Shown here: in pieces, positions 22,209 to 30,810 of the stretch
How the letters are laid out: each line of letters begins with the position of its first letter
Position numbering within the stretch: position 1 is the stretch's first letter
Assembly: GCF_002094975.1 (NCBI RefSeq)
Contig: NZ_CP015283.1
Span: 186,001-250,000 of the forward strand
Direction of reading: 5' to 3'
Length of the DNA stretch: 64,000 nucleotides
Origin: Streptococcus salivarius
GTDB taxonomy: Bacteria; Bacillota; Bacilli; Lactobacillales; Streptococcaceae
The notes under the pieces: model-generated
Seen by the model: the letters and a program-made list of their open reading frames with translations, nothing else
What the model was told of the DNA's origin: nothing
Database searches by the model: none
Position numbers and translations under genes: made by a program

Positions 22209-23954
22209 TTACTCTCCTTCCATTGCACCTGCTTGTAGGCTGTACATCTTGTGGTAGGTGCCGCCGAGGGCTAGGAGCTCCTCATGGCTACCGTGTTCGA
22301 TGATGCGACCCTTGTCTAAGACATAGATGCAGTTGGCATCTTGGATTGTCGATAGGCGGTGGGCAATGGCAATAGTTGTGCGTCCTTGACGCATTTTTGC
22401 TAGAGAATTTTGGACAATAGCCTCTGTCTCTGAATCAATATTGGCTGTCGCTTCATCCAAAATCAAAATCTTAGGCTGGCTAGCAACGGTCCTAGCAAAG
22501 GCTAGAAGTTGGCGTTGGCCAGTTGAAAAACTTGAACCTCGTTCAGAAACTGGAGCATCGTAGCCTTCTGGAAGTTTGTCGATAAAGTGATTGGCATCCA
22601 CAAACTCAGCGGCTGCTTTAATCTCTTCATCAGTTAAATCCTGATACATGGCAATATTGGATTTGACTGTACCATGATAGAGAAAGGGTTCCTGAAGAAC
22701 AAGACCAATGTTCTTACGCAGCTCTGCCTGACTATAATCGCGAATATCCACACCGTCAAGAAGAACTCGGCCTGATTGGAACTCATAGAAACGCATAAAC
22801 ACGTTGATAATAGAGGATTTCCCGGAACCTGTAGAACCGACAAAGGCGATGGTTTCTCCTTTATTGACAGAGAAGGATATATTATCCAAAATCTGGTGCT
22901 TGCCATCATAGGAGAAGGAGACATTTTCAAAACGAATATTCCCCTCAGTAACCTTGGCATCTGTATCTCTCTGCTCAGGTTCATAGGTGCGCTCGTCAAT
23001 CAAGGCAAAGACTCGACCGGCTGAGACCATAGAAGTTTGCAAGGTTGAGAAGTTTTGCGTCACTTCAATCAAGGGATCAAAGAGACGGTTAATGTACTGG
23101 ATAAAGGCATACATGGTCCCCGCTGTGATACCCAGATAGATGCCACGATAGCCAAAATAGGACATGAGAACAGCATAGCCCAGGAGCTTTAGTAAGCTCA
23201 TGGCTGGGCGTAGAAAGAGAGAATCTAGTGACATGGAACGGCTAGCATAAATCAGGTGTTCCTCATTAATAGCATCAAACTCTTTTTTGAGGCGTTTCTC
23301 TTGGTTAAAGGCCTGAATAATACGAATCCCTTCGATACTCTCTGACAGTTTGGCATTTATATCTGAAAGCAAGGCTCTGGTCTTTTCAATGATAACCACT
23401 GATTTTTTGCGGTAAAGGTTAACCAAAAGGACAATCAGAGGAAGAAAGAGCACAATAAGCCCGGTTAGACGAATGTCCAACATCATCATAGTGTAAAGGG
23501 TGGTAACAAAGATAAAGATAGCCGAAATAAAGCTAGACAGAATCCCTGAGAACATCTCACTAATAGTCTCTGTATCATTGGTCAAGCGGGAAACGATAGA
23601 GCCCGATGGAGTCTTGTCAAAGTAGGACATCCCCAATTTTTCCATATTGGCAAAGGCATCTCGGCGAATATCCCTGACAATACTGTAGGACACACGCGCA
23701 AAAAAGAGATTTCCCAAATACTGAACTAGCGTCTGCAAGAGATAAAGACCATAGTACCCAATCAGAATCAAGCTTGCCGCTTGATTCATATCATGAAGAT
23801 AGTGGTCGATAAAATAAGAGGCCACAAGGGGAATGATACTCTTGATAACCGTTGTGGACAAGAGGAAGGCTAAAGCTAGAAAGGTCAAGAATTTGTAAGG
23901 CTTGAGATAGGTCAAGAGACGCTTAAACACAGACCATTGGTTTTGATTAGGCAT
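22209..23954 (-). CDS. Heterodimeric ABC exporter, subunit with the complete catalytic site
   Basis: A 581-residue half-transporter: six membrane helices (to about residue 320), then a nucleotide-binding domain with Walker A GSTGSGKSS and Walker B/D-loop ILILDEATANID, carrying the catalytic Glu. The signature motif is the variant FSTGQRQ rather than LSGGQ. This asymmetry is typical of heterodimeric multidrug exporters such as LmrCD and PatAB. Its start overlaps the partner gene by eight bases. The pair sits inside the bacteriocin region, but no N-terminal C39 peptidase domain is present, so it is not the leader-processing exporter. Confidence 0.92.
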   Translation of the reverse strand: MPNQNQWSVFKRLLTYLKPYKFLTFLALAFLLSTTVIKSIIPLVASYFIDHYLHDMNQAASLILIGYYGLYLLQTLVQYLGNLFFARVSYSIVRDIRRDAFANMEKLGMSYFDKTPSGSIVSRLTNDTETISEMFSGILSSFISAIFIFVTTLYTMMMLDIRLTGLIVLFLPLIVLLVNLYRKKSVVIIEKTRALLSDINAKLSESIEGIRIIQAFNQEKRLKKEFDAINEEHLIYASRSMSLDSLFLRPAMSLLKLLGYAVLMSYFGYRGIYLGITAGTMYAFIQYINRLFDPLIEVTQNFSTLQTSMVSAGRVFALIDERTYEPEQRDTDAKVTEGNIRFENVSFSYDGKHQILDNISFSVNKGETIAFVGSTGSGKSSIINVFMRFYEFQSGRVLLDGVDIRDYSQAELRKNIGLVLQEPFLYHGTVKSNIAMYQDLTDEEIKAAAEFVDANHFIDKLPEGYDAPVSERGSSFSTGQRQLLAFARTVASQPKILILDEATANIDSETEAIVQNSLAKMRQGRTTIAIAHRLSTIQDANCIYVLDKGRIIEHGSHEELLALGGTYHKMYSLQAGAMEGE

Positions 23955-25704
23955 CGGCTTCTCCTCCTTCCATTTCTAACTGTTGAGACTCATAGGTCTT
24001 GGCATACCAACCACCCTGAGCTAGCAAATCCTCATGATGGCCACGTTCAATAATTCGACCATCCTGCATGACTAAGATGAGGTCAGCGTGCACCACCGCA
24101 CTCAGACGATGGGCGGTAATGATAGTCGTCTTGTCCTTACGGGTATGTTTGAGATTGTCAATAATAGCATATTCTGTCTTGGCATCAACCGCAGATAGGG
24201 AGTCGTCCAAAATCAAAATGTCTGGATCCAAAATCATAGCCCGACTCATGGCCAGACGTTGTTTTTGACCACCTGATAGGCTGACACCCTTTTCACCAAT
24301 GATCATTTCAAAACCTTCAGGCATATCCTTGATATCATCATAAACTTGAGCTAACTTAGTTGCTTCCTCTACCTTGTTCAAGGAGAGATCAGGATTACCA
24401 AAGCGGACATTGTCTAAAATGGAACTGGCAAAGAGAAACTGGTCTTGAGGAACATAGCCCATCAAGCTACGCAAGTCTGATAGGCGATAGTCTCTGATGT
24501 CATGGCCATTCAAATAGATGGCTCCTTGATTGACATCGTGCTCCCGCAAGAGCAACTTGACAAGGGCCGTCTTTCCTGAGCCAGTCTGCCCAACCAAACC
24601 AAGGGTTTGCCCCTTGTCCAAGGTAAAATGAATATCTCTCAAAGTATCCTCATCCTCAAAGGCAAAGCGGTCAATCGCATATTCTAAACGACCATTTTCA
24701 ATACTTGGGAGAGGGTGCGCAGGATCTTGAACATCTGATTCCTGTTCCAGAAGATTTTCAATACGTTGGTAGGATACATTTCCCCTCTGTGTGATATTAA
24801 AGAGGAAGCCAATGGCCATCAGAGGCCAAACCAGCATGTCCAAATAGGTAATGAAGGTTACCAAATTTCCGACCGTTATCTGACCAGCCTGAATCATAAA
24901 GGCACCGACAAGAAGGGTCAAAACATAAGATGAGCCAACAAAGAGTAAGACCAAAGGATCAAAAAGGCTATCATACTTCATGGTATGCATATTCTTTTTA
25001 AAGGTCATCTTATTGGTCTCTTGGAAGGACTGAAGCTCAGCCTCCTGATAGCCAAAAGACTTGGTTACCTTGATTCCTGATACCGACTCTTGAACCTTAT
25101 TATTAAGTTCTGAAAAGGCTGCCTGGGATTCTCCAAAAGCTTTATGGGTCTTGCGTCCCAAACGACTGGTCGCAAAAGCCATGAAAGGTAGGGGGAAGAC
25201 AGCCACTAGTGTCATCTGCCAGGAAATGCTGAAAAACATAGTGATTAGGGTTACCAAGGCTGTAATAGAGGCATCCACGGCTGACATGACACCCCCACCA
25301 GCCAAGCGGGTTAAAGAGTTGATATCATTGGTTGCATGGGCCATGAGATCCCCAGTTCGGTACTTTTGATAAAAAGAAGGCGACATCTTGGTAAAATGCT
25401 CAAATAGGCGTGAACGCATAATCTGGCCTAAGCGATAAGAAGTCGCCAAGATATACATGCGCCAAACATAGCGCAAATAGTACATCCCCAGAGCTGCCAA
25501 AAGCAAATAAACGAGATTCAGAAGCAAGATCTGATTGGTCAATTTTCCCGATGTGATAGCATCAATGACCCGTCCCATAACCATAGGAGGAATCAGATTG
25601 AGAACCGAAACCAGACTCAGTGCCAAAATCCCAACAATATACCGGCGTTTTTCTAACTTGAAAAACCACCAAAGTTTTGCAATGATTGATTCTTTAAAAG
25701 ACAA
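23947..25704 (-). CDS. Heterodimeric ABC exporter, subunit with the degenerate catalytic site
   Basis: A 585-residue half-transporter with an N-terminal six-helix domain and a C-terminal nucleotide-binding domain. Walker A is GQTGSGKTA and the signature is canonical LSGGQKQRLAMSRA, but the Walker B ends ILILDDSLSAVD, with Asp in place of the catalytic Glu, the known hallmark of the non-hydrolysing site in heterodimeric exporters. With its partner it should form one drug or lipid exporter. No ligand can be named from sequence. Confidence 0.92.
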   Translation of the reverse strand: MSFKESIIAKLWWFFKLEKRRYIVGILALSLVSVLNLIPPMVMGRVIDAITSGKLTNQILLLNLVYLLLAALGMYYLRYVWRMYILATSYRLGQIMRSRLFEHFTKMSPSFYQKYRTGDLMAHATNDINSLTRLAGGGVMSAVDASITALVTLITMFFSISWQMTLVAVFPLPFMAFATSRLGRKTHKAFGESQAAFSELNNKVQESVSGIKVTKSFGYQEAELQSFQETNKMTFKKNMHTMKYDSLFDPLVLLFVGSSYVLTLLVGAFMIQAGQITVGNLVTFITYLDMLVWPLMAIGFLFNITQRGNVSYQRIENLLEQESDVQDPAHPLPSIENGRLEYAIDRFAFEDEDTLRDIHFTLDKGQTLGLVGQTGSGKTALVKLLLREHDVNQGAIYLNGHDIRDYRLSDLRSLMGYVPQDQFLFASSILDNVRFGNPDLSLNKVEEATKLAQVYDDIKDMPEGFEMIIGEKGVSLSGGQKQRLAMSRAMILDPDILILDDSLSAVDAKTEYAIIDNLKHTRKDKTTIITAHRLSAVVHADLILVMQDGRIIERGHHEDLLAQGGWYAKTYESQQLEMEGGEADA

Positions 25705-25767
25705 GTTACTCCTCCTATCCTTACAAATGGTTAATAATAGACCTCGTATAAGTCTCTTATGATAAGG

Positions 25768-26214
25768 TTACTTCCAATAGCGATAGATTGTGCCATCTTC
25801 TAACTGAAAGTGACCAATATAAGATAACTTCCCAAAATCAGTAGACTCTGGCAATTGATAAGCAAAGGAATCAAAATTATATACCTTGTTCCCACCATCC
25901 ACAGAGTAACTCTCCTTATCATGGATAACTGATTCATCTTTCTTAGGGTTCCAAATGCGTCTGATTTCATCAGATGTCTTATACTCTCTGACAAAATTGT
26001 ACAATTCAAAGTTAGTTGCCTCACTGAGATAGCGACCATCGGTGTTGTAGTTGGCTAATTGAGGCTCTCTCTTAGACTCAGAATAATTCCAAACCTGTCC
26101 TCTTTCTCGCATAATATCGGCATCACGGCCACTTTGATAAGTATCTGCCTTAACCATCGTCATTGTTACTCCTAACGTTAATACGGTGACTACTGTCATC
26201 ATTAAGTGTTTCAT
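25768..26214 (-). CDS. Small secreted protein of unknown function
   Basis: A 148-residue protein with a signal peptide (MKHLMMTVVTVLTLGVTMTMVKA, cleavage likely after VKA). Mature part about 125 residues, hydrophilic, with many Tyr residues and the end block GHFQLEDGTIYRYWK. Ribosome site GGAG five bases before the ATG. I do not recognise a family and see no cell-wall anchor, so it is probably released. It lies between the ABC exporter and a VanZ-like gene and seems to be its own unit. Confidence 0.65.
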   Translation of the reverse strand: MKHLMMTVVTVLTLGVTMTMVKADTYQSGRDADIMRERGQVWNYSESKREPQLANYNTDGRYLSEATNFELYNFVREYKTSDEIRRIWNPKKDESVIHDKESYSVDGGNKVYNFDSFAYQLPESTDFGKLSYIGHFQLEDGTIYRYWK

Positions 26215-26284
26215 TATTTCTCCAAACGTGTTTATTCATTTTTCCCTCTTTTGAATGTGTTGTATTTGTATGATAGAAAATAAG

Positions 26285-26325
26285 TGAAACCTGAGACGCG
26301 TAAGCTCCCAGGTTTTTTACTCTTT
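26285..26325. terminator. Hairpin between the secreted-protein and VanZ-like genes
   Basis: Outer stem AACCTG/CAGGTT with partly paired interior; the stronger T-run is on the plus strand, but on the minus strand it follows the VanZ-like stop closely. Probably the end of the yutD-rlmN-vanZ unit. Confidence 0.5.
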
Positions 26326-26844
26326 TAAATGCGTTTGAATCAGTTTTACAAGAAGGCGGTAGACAACTAGTGCCACCAAACCTCCCAAAGTGTTGGTCCA
26401 TAAATCATCTAACTCAAAGACACGATTAGCATCAATGAGAAGATCTAGAATGACTTGTCCAACCTCAATCGTCAAAGACATGACAAAGGTCGCTAAAAGG
26501 ACCTTTTTCCAAGACCTGAATCTTGGGTACAAGGCTAAAAGCCCTAAAATCAGCGGACTCAGCAAGAAAATGTTGGTCACATTTTGCCCAAGCACAAAGA
26601 CAATCTCTTTAAGACTATCCAGCTGATAAAAGTTGGTCAAACTATTGAATGGGGTTAATAGGACCACTACACGACCAAAATGTTGAATACCAGGGGTTTC
26701 AACACCTTCAACTAGCCCGTACTGGGGTGTCCAACATAGGAGCACTAAACAAAGGAGATAAGCACAGACCAAAACTCGGCTTAGCTTTCTTCCTTTTGAT
26801 GTTAGTTCTCCATCCTTATCTACCCAAGTCTTAAGCTGAAACAT
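26317..26844 (-). CDS. VanZ-like membrane protein
   Basis: A 175-residue membrane protein with about four to five helices and the VanZ-family pattern, including LTPFNSLTNFYQL in the first half and SLTIEVGQVILDLLIDANRVFELDDLWTNTLGGL near residue 130. In enterococci VanZ gives low-level teicoplanin resistance, but most chromosomal relatives have no known role. Its ATG is one base after the rlmN stop, so it is translationally coupled to rlmN. Confidence 0.9.
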   Translation of the reverse strand: MFQLKTWVDKDGELTSKGRKLSRVLVCAYLLCLVLLCWTPQYGLVEGVETPGIQHFGRVVVLLTPFNSLTNFYQLDSLKEIVFVLGQNVTNIFLLSPLILGLLALYPRFRSWKKVLLATFVMSLTIEVGQVILDLLIDANRVFELDDLWTNTLGGLVALVVYRLLVKLIQTHLKE

Positions 26845-26845
26845 C

Positions 26846-28015
26846 TTACTTACCTTCTGATTTACCAGAAGCTTCTGCTACTGCCTTTTGACGGTCACGT
26901 TTCATAGTGTTTGAACGCAATTGTCCACAAGCTGCGTCGATATCTGTACCGTGCTCTTGACGAACCACGCAGTTGACTCCATTTTTCTTGAGCACATCGT
27001 AGAAGGCCGCCACACGTTCTTTCGTTGAACGGCTATATTGGTCGTGCTCTGATACTGGATTATATGGAATCAAGTTGATGTATGACAACTTACGGATTTT
27101 CTTAGTCAAATCAGCCAACTCTTGAGCATTTTCAGGATGGTCATTGACCTCATTAAGCATGATATACTCAAAAGTTACACGACGGTTGGTTGTCTGGATG
27201 TAATACTCGATAGCTTCAAAGAGTTTTTCAAGTGGGAACGAGCGGTTGATACGCATGATGCTTGAACGAAGGTCATTGTTAGGCGCGTGAAGTGATACGG
27301 CAAGGTTAACTTGAACACCTTCGTTAGCAAATTCCTTAATTTTTGGTGCCAAACCAGATGTTGACACGGTGATGTGACGCGCTCCAATGGCAAGACCATT
27401 GTCATTGTTAATGGTACGCAAGAAGCGAAGCACATTGTCATAGTTATCAAATGGCTCACCGATACCCATAACAACCACGTGGCTGACACGTTCACCGTCA
27501 CCACGATCGTCAAAGTATTTTTGTACCAACATGATTTGCGCCACAATCTCACCAGCAGTCAAGTCACGTTGTTTCTTAATCAAACCACTGGCACAGAAAG
27601 TACAACCGATGTTACATCCAACCTGGGTTGTCACACAGACAGACAAACCATAGTGTTGACGCATCAAAACCGTCTCAATCAACATACCATCTGGCAATTC
27701 AAAAAGATATTTAACAGTACCATCTTTAGATTCTTGAACGATACGTTGTTTCAATGGGTTTACGCAGAAATTCTCATTCAATTTAGCAATGAAATCCTTT
27801 GAAATGTTGGTCATTTCTTCGAAAGATTGCACACGCTTCTTGTAGAGCCAATCCCAAATTTGTGTAGCACGGAATTTCTTTTCACCGTGTTCCATAGCCC
27901 AATCAATCAACTCGTCACGAGTAAGACCATAAATAGAAGGTTTGTAGCCTTCCATATTCTCTAACTTCTGACGTTTACGGCGTTCTGGTTTTGCTTGTGT
28001 TGTTACTTCTGACAT
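26846..28015 (-). CDS. rlmN: Dual-specificity rRNA/tRNA adenine C2-methyltransferase
   Basis: A 389-residue radical-SAM enzyme that methylates C2 of A2503 in 23S rRNA and A37 in some tRNAs. The iron-sulphur cluster motif CxxxCxxC appears as CNIGCTFC near residue 135, the SAM region [15 protein letters not shown] follows, and the C-terminal resolving cysteine lies in CGQL near residue 367. The N-terminus has a basic extension (KPERRKRQK). Sits between yutD (three bases upstream) and the VanZ-like gene in one operon, an order often seen in streptococci. Confidence 0.96.
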   Translation of the reverse strand: MSEVTTQAKPERRKRQKLENMEGYKPSIYGLTRDELIDWAMEHGEKKFRATQIWDWLYKKRVQSFEEMTNISKDFIAKLNENFCVNPLKQRIVQESKDGTVKYLFELPDGMLIETVLMRQHYGLSVCVTTQVGCNIGCTFCASGLIKKQRDLTAGEIVAQIMLVQKYFDDRGDGERVSHVVVMGIGEPFDNYDNVLRFLRTINNDNGLAIGARHITVSTSGLAPKIKEFANEGVQVNLAVSLHAPNNDLRSSIMRINRSFPLEKLFEAIEYYIQTTNRRVTFEYIMLNEVNDHPENAQELADLTKKIRKLSYINLIPYNPVSEHDQYSRSTKERVAAFYDVLKKNGVNCVVRQEHGTDIDAACGQLRSNTMKRDRQKAVAEASGKSEGK

Positions 28016-28018
28016 AGT

Positions 28019-28741
28019 TTAATTTCCTTTTTTTCTGATTGTGAAATGCTGACCATCTGACTTGGTCTGGCTTTGTTTCTTCGATGGGGTGTTTTGACCT
28101 TTAGATTTTGGAGCTTGCTTCTGACTCTTCTTGAAGTTAGGCTTACGCTCACGACCACCGTCCTCGGATCTAGATTTGAACTTAGGACGACGCTTGATTT
28201 TCTCAAAGCTTGGGCCCTCTTGGTCCCTATCTCTTCGTTTGGACTTGTCTGGCTTTTGCTTCGCAGAAGCTTTTTGCCCCTTATTCTTTTGAGAAGCATT
28301 GCACTCTCTAGATTCCTGAGAGGCATTACGACGATTATTAGAACGACGGCGCTTGCGACGAGGCTCCGTCTCCTCTTCAAAGACGATTAACTGCGGCTCT
28401 TCATTTTTCAAAATAAAGTAGGCACAGCCAAAGGCACAGTATTCACGCAAATACTCAGACAATCGGCTAATGCGGTCTGTTTTACGCGTATTAGGGCGCT
28501 CGTCCTCGTAAAATCCCTTAAGGCGAAGCTGATCATTAGACCAGTCCCCAACGATATAATCATACTTGAGCATGATTTCAGAAAAACGTTGCCCAAAGCG
28601 GGTAGCGTCTAAAGCATCCTTGTGATTTTCAAGAACTGTAAACTGACAGGCATCTGATTTCAGAAGATCAGCCACATACACAAAGTCTGGCCCTGGATAT
28701 TTATTATAATTAAACATTTCTGGCAAGATTTCTTTACGCAT
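28019..28741 (-). CDS. yutD: YutD-family protein with a long basic tail
   Basis: A 240-residue protein. The first 115 residues are a YutD domain (MRKEILPEMFNYNKYPGPDF at the start and LREYCAFGCAYFILKNEE near residue 105). The rest, about 120 residues, is an Arg/Lys-rich low-complexity tail (RRKRRRSNNRR and onward) that suggests RNA binding. AAAGGA precedes the start. It is upstream of rlmN, three bases apart. Function of the domain is not established; a role near RNA or ribosomes is inference from the tail and the neighbour. Confidence 0.88.
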   Translation of the reverse strand: MRKEILPEMFNYNKYPGPDFVYVADLLKSDACQFTVLENHKDALDATRFGQRFSEIMLKYDYIVGDWSNDQLRLKGFYEDERPNTRKTDRISRLSEYLREYCAFGCAYFILKNEEPQLIVFEEETEPRRKRRRSNNRRNASQESRECNASQKNKGQKASAKQKPDKSKRRDRDQEGPSFEKIKRRPKFKSRSEDGGRERKPNFKKSQKQAPKSKGQNTPSKKQSQTKSDGQHFTIRKKGN

Positions 28742-28795
28742 GTGCCATCCTTTCTGCTCTCTCTTATTTTCTATCCTGATGCTGTAATAATGTCT

Positions 28796-30151
28796 CTATA
28801 TCTTATCCCAATTGGCACCATTTTTTCCTAAATACTTGGCCACAAGTTCCCTTAACAAATCTGGAAAAAGAAGAGTAACTTCCTTTTCCTTAATTGTAGG
28901 AAAGTAAGAAGCAAAGTAGTACTGGTCCACAAGGACCAAACTAAACTTCTCATTGGAATCTACAACCCTTCTATTATACAACAAATTACCGTTTTTGTAA
29001 GCAAAATTCCCCGTGATTACTTCACCAAATGTCTTCCCTCTAAATCCCATACCTTTAATAGCCTGATTTTTAAGGAGTTCAGCCTTAGTAAAAACTTCCT
29101 GACAGATTTCTTTGAGTTCTTGTCCTGTCACGACTAGACGTGCCATCCGCATCTGGTGAGGAAGGGCTTCTTGCAGGTCTGCCATGGTCACTTGAGGACC
29201 TAGTGTTTTCATGATAAGTCCAGTATTTAAAAGCGTTAACTGGCTATGAGTCTCCTGACAAACAGCCTGTAAAACCAATTGACAGGTCTCATCAAAATCT
29301 AGTTCTCGACCTAGATTAGCTACCTTTTTCTGAGCTAAACGACGATGGCCTTCCTCACGCATAGCCTTGATAAAGGCTTCGTCCTCCTTGTCTAAATCCA
29401 AGATGTAGGACTTGGTGGGAATAGCCTCGACCTGACATTCTATCAATCGCTCATTTTCCACAGTAAGGTCAATACAGCCAAGATAATAACCATATCTGTC
29501 AGCAGCTGCTAAATAGGTTTCATTGACTAATTTACCCTCTTCAAAAAGGTGATGTGTGTGGCTCCCAATGACAAGGTTTACCTGTGGATAAGTCTCTGCA
29601 ATCTGCTCATCATAACGTACACCTAGGTGGCTAAGAACGACAACTATATCTGCATCCCTTACCTCAGGACGAGCCAAATCCTCTTCCAACCGAGCCATAG
29701 GCTCTAACACCTGCCAACCGTTGGGAGCATAGGTGATGTAATATGGGAAGGTATAGGCTAAGAAAGCAATGTTTGTACCTGCCTTAGTTTTGTGGATAAA
29801 ATAGGGCTTAGCCCATTCAGGTTGTCTTCCCTCATCCTTGAGATTTCCTATGATAGGCTGAAACTTAGCCTGCTCATAAAGACAGTCTAGCTCCTCCTTG
29901 GCCAGACCAATCCCCTCATTATTTCCAATAGTCGCATAGTCTATCCCCAACTCATTCATCAGGGCTACATTAAAACGCCCAGCGGTCGCATCAGACAAGG
30001 GATGGGACTTATCCACATTGTCCCCAAGATCTACCTTAATCAGCTCTCTATCCGTCTGACTCAAATCATCCACAGCGCGCTTGAGTTGTGGATACTGTTC
30101 AAAATGAGAGTGTAAATCATTGATATGAAGAATTCGAATCTTGTCTTTCAT
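28796..30151 (-). CDS. Metallophosphoesterase / 5'-nucleotidase family protein, probably leaderless
   Basis: A 451-residue protein with an N-terminal metallophosphatase domain (ILHINDLHSHF near residue 6, GDNVDKSHPL near 42, GNNEG near 78, GSHTHH near 195) and a C-terminal 5'-nucleotidase domain. It should hydrolyse nucleotides or nucleotide sugars. No signal peptide is seen, so it is likely cytoplasmic, unlike the large surface 5'-nucleotidases. I place the start at 30151, before KDKIRILHIN; the longer frame overlaps a terminator. An extended -10 (TGCTACAAT) ends seven bases before this ATG, so the message is probably leaderless, although AGGAG happens to lie in between. Confidence 0.88.
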   Translation of the reverse strand: MKDKIRILHINDLHSHFEQYPQLKRAVDDLSQTDRELIKVDLGDNVDKSHPLSDATAGRFNVALMNELGIDYATIGNNEGIGLAKEELDCLYEQAKFQPIIGNLKDEGRQPEWAKPYFIHKTKAGTNIAFLAYTFPYYITYAPNGWQVLEPMARLEEDLARPEVRDADIVVVLSHLGVRYDEQIAETYPQVNLVIGSHTHHLFEEGKLVNETYLAAADRYGYYLGCIDLTVENERLIECQVEAIPTKSYILDLDKEDEAFIKAMREEGHRRLAQKKVANLGRELDFDETCQLVLQAVCQETHSQLTLLNTGLIMKTLGPQVTMADLQEALPHQMRMARLVVTGQELKEICQEVFTKAELLKNQAIKGMGFRGKTFGEVITGNFAYKNGNLLYNRRVVDSNEKFSLVLVDQYYFASYFPTIKEKEVTLLFPDLLRELVAKYLGKNGANWDKI

Positions 30152-30158
30152 GACTCCT

Positions 30159-30167
30159 ATTGTAGCA
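30159..30167 (-). promoter_or_regulatory. Extended -10 placed at the start of the 5'-nucleotidase gene
   Basis: Minus strand TGC-TACAAT; the hexamer (30164-30159) ends seven bases before the ATG at 30151. Transcription would begin at or next to the start codon. Confidence 0.55.
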
Positions 30168-30178
30168 CTTTTGCTATA

Positions 30179-30212
30179 AAAAAACTTGACAATCATTCTG
30201 CCAAGTTTTTAC
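30179..30212 (-). terminator. Terminator after the small gene at 30267
   Basis: On the minus strand AACTTGGCA pairs with TGTCAAGTT around a seven-base loop, followed by a T-run. It closes the bacteriocin unit from 30670 and separates it from the nucleotidase gene. Confidence 0.8.
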
Positions 30213-30266
30213 ATGTGAGACGATGCTTCTTGCTATCCAATTTTTTAATAACTGAAAGGCTTATGA

Positions 30267-30425
30267 TTAATGATGAATTTTAGTATAGAGAAGGACTACG
30301 AAACCTGCAACTCCTAAAACATCTATCATTGTAATTAACCAATAATGAGGGACACACAACTGATAGCAACCTGCTAGAATGAAACACACACAAATGAGAA
30401 TGCTCGGATCATTTTGTTTCTTCAA
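30267..30425 (-). CDS. 52-residue two-helix membrane protein after a bacteriocin gene, candidate immunity (TTG start)
   Basis: The frame begins after the bacteriocin stop with a TTG at 30425 and reads (M)KKQNDPSILICVCFILAGCY, ending LLYTKIHH. No ATG gives a complete protein; a GGAG lies about 13 bases upstream, a long spacing, so the start is uncertain. Size, two-helix topology and place directly after a precursor gene match the 55-residue proteins at 19974 and 21687, but sequence similarity is weak. Inferred role: immunity to the peptide encoded at 30434. Confidence 0.5.
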   Translation of the reverse strand: MKKQNDPSILICVCFILAGCYQLCVPHYWLITMIDVLGVAGFVVLLYTKIHH

Positions 30426-30433
30426 ATTTCTAA

Positions 30434-30670
30434 CTAAACTCCGCAAAATGTAGCCATTCCAAGGCCAGCTCCTGACCATGCCCCAAATGCTCCACCTGAA
30501 ACAGTCCCAACAATTGGAAATGTAACAGTTCCAACTGATGTTCCAGTCAAAAATCCAAGCCCAGCAGATCCAGCAGTCCCAGCTACACAACCAATCACAC
30601 CCCCACCTTCGATAATAGAAAGATCTTCGGAATTAAGTGAATTAAAATTGTTAATGATTTGTGTTGTCAT
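30434..30670 (-). CDS. Double-glycine bacteriocin precursor
   Basis: A 78-residue precursor. The leader starts MTTQIINNFNSLNSEDLSII and ends EGG (23 residues), followed by a 55-residue mature peptide beginning GVIGCVAGTAGSAGLG and ending MATFCGV, with one cysteine near each end. Very Gly-rich with many GxxxG motifs. Ribosome site GGAGG. Under promoter module D, directly downstream of the kinase gene. It probably belongs to class II; whether it works alone or with a peptide from the other island is open. Confidence 0.88.
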   Translation of the reverse strand: MTTQIINNFNSLNSEDLSIIEGGGVIGCVAGTAGSAGLGFLTGTSVGTVTFPIVGTVSGGAFGAWSGAGLGMATFCGV

Positions 30671-30725
30671 AGTAACAACCTCCTTTAAAATATTTTTTTA
30701 GCCTTTTCTCAAAAGCTATGATTGT

Positions 30726-30774
30726 ATTATAGATAGAAAGCCAACAAAAAAGTAGTGACATTAATGTCACCACT
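30726..30774 (-). promoter_or_regulatory. Palindromic bacteriocin promoter module, copy D
   Basis: Palindrome at 30751-30774, 19 bases, then minus-strand TATAAT at 30731-30726. It lies between the kinase stop (30811) and the bacteriocin start (30670), 8 kb from copies A-C, with the same spacing. Confidence 0.78.
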
Positions 30775-30810
30775 TGATTTTGAGAGTTGATTCAGCTTAG
30801 GACTTCCAAA

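Noticed and set aside
22209..25704. The exporter pair as the bacteriocin processing transporter
   Set aside because: Neither subunit has an N-terminal C39 peptidase domain, and the nucleotide-binding asymmetry fits LmrCD/PatAB-type multidrug exporters.
28003..28380. 125-codon Arg/Lys/Ser-rich frame
   Set aside because: Shadow of the basic low-complexity tail of the YutD-family gene in another frame; no own ribosome site.
30181..30196. Longer start of the 5'-nucleotidase at 30196
   Set aside because: This start lies within a terminator hairpin, and the extra residues (MIVKFFYSKSATIGV) do not form a signal peptide or match the family.
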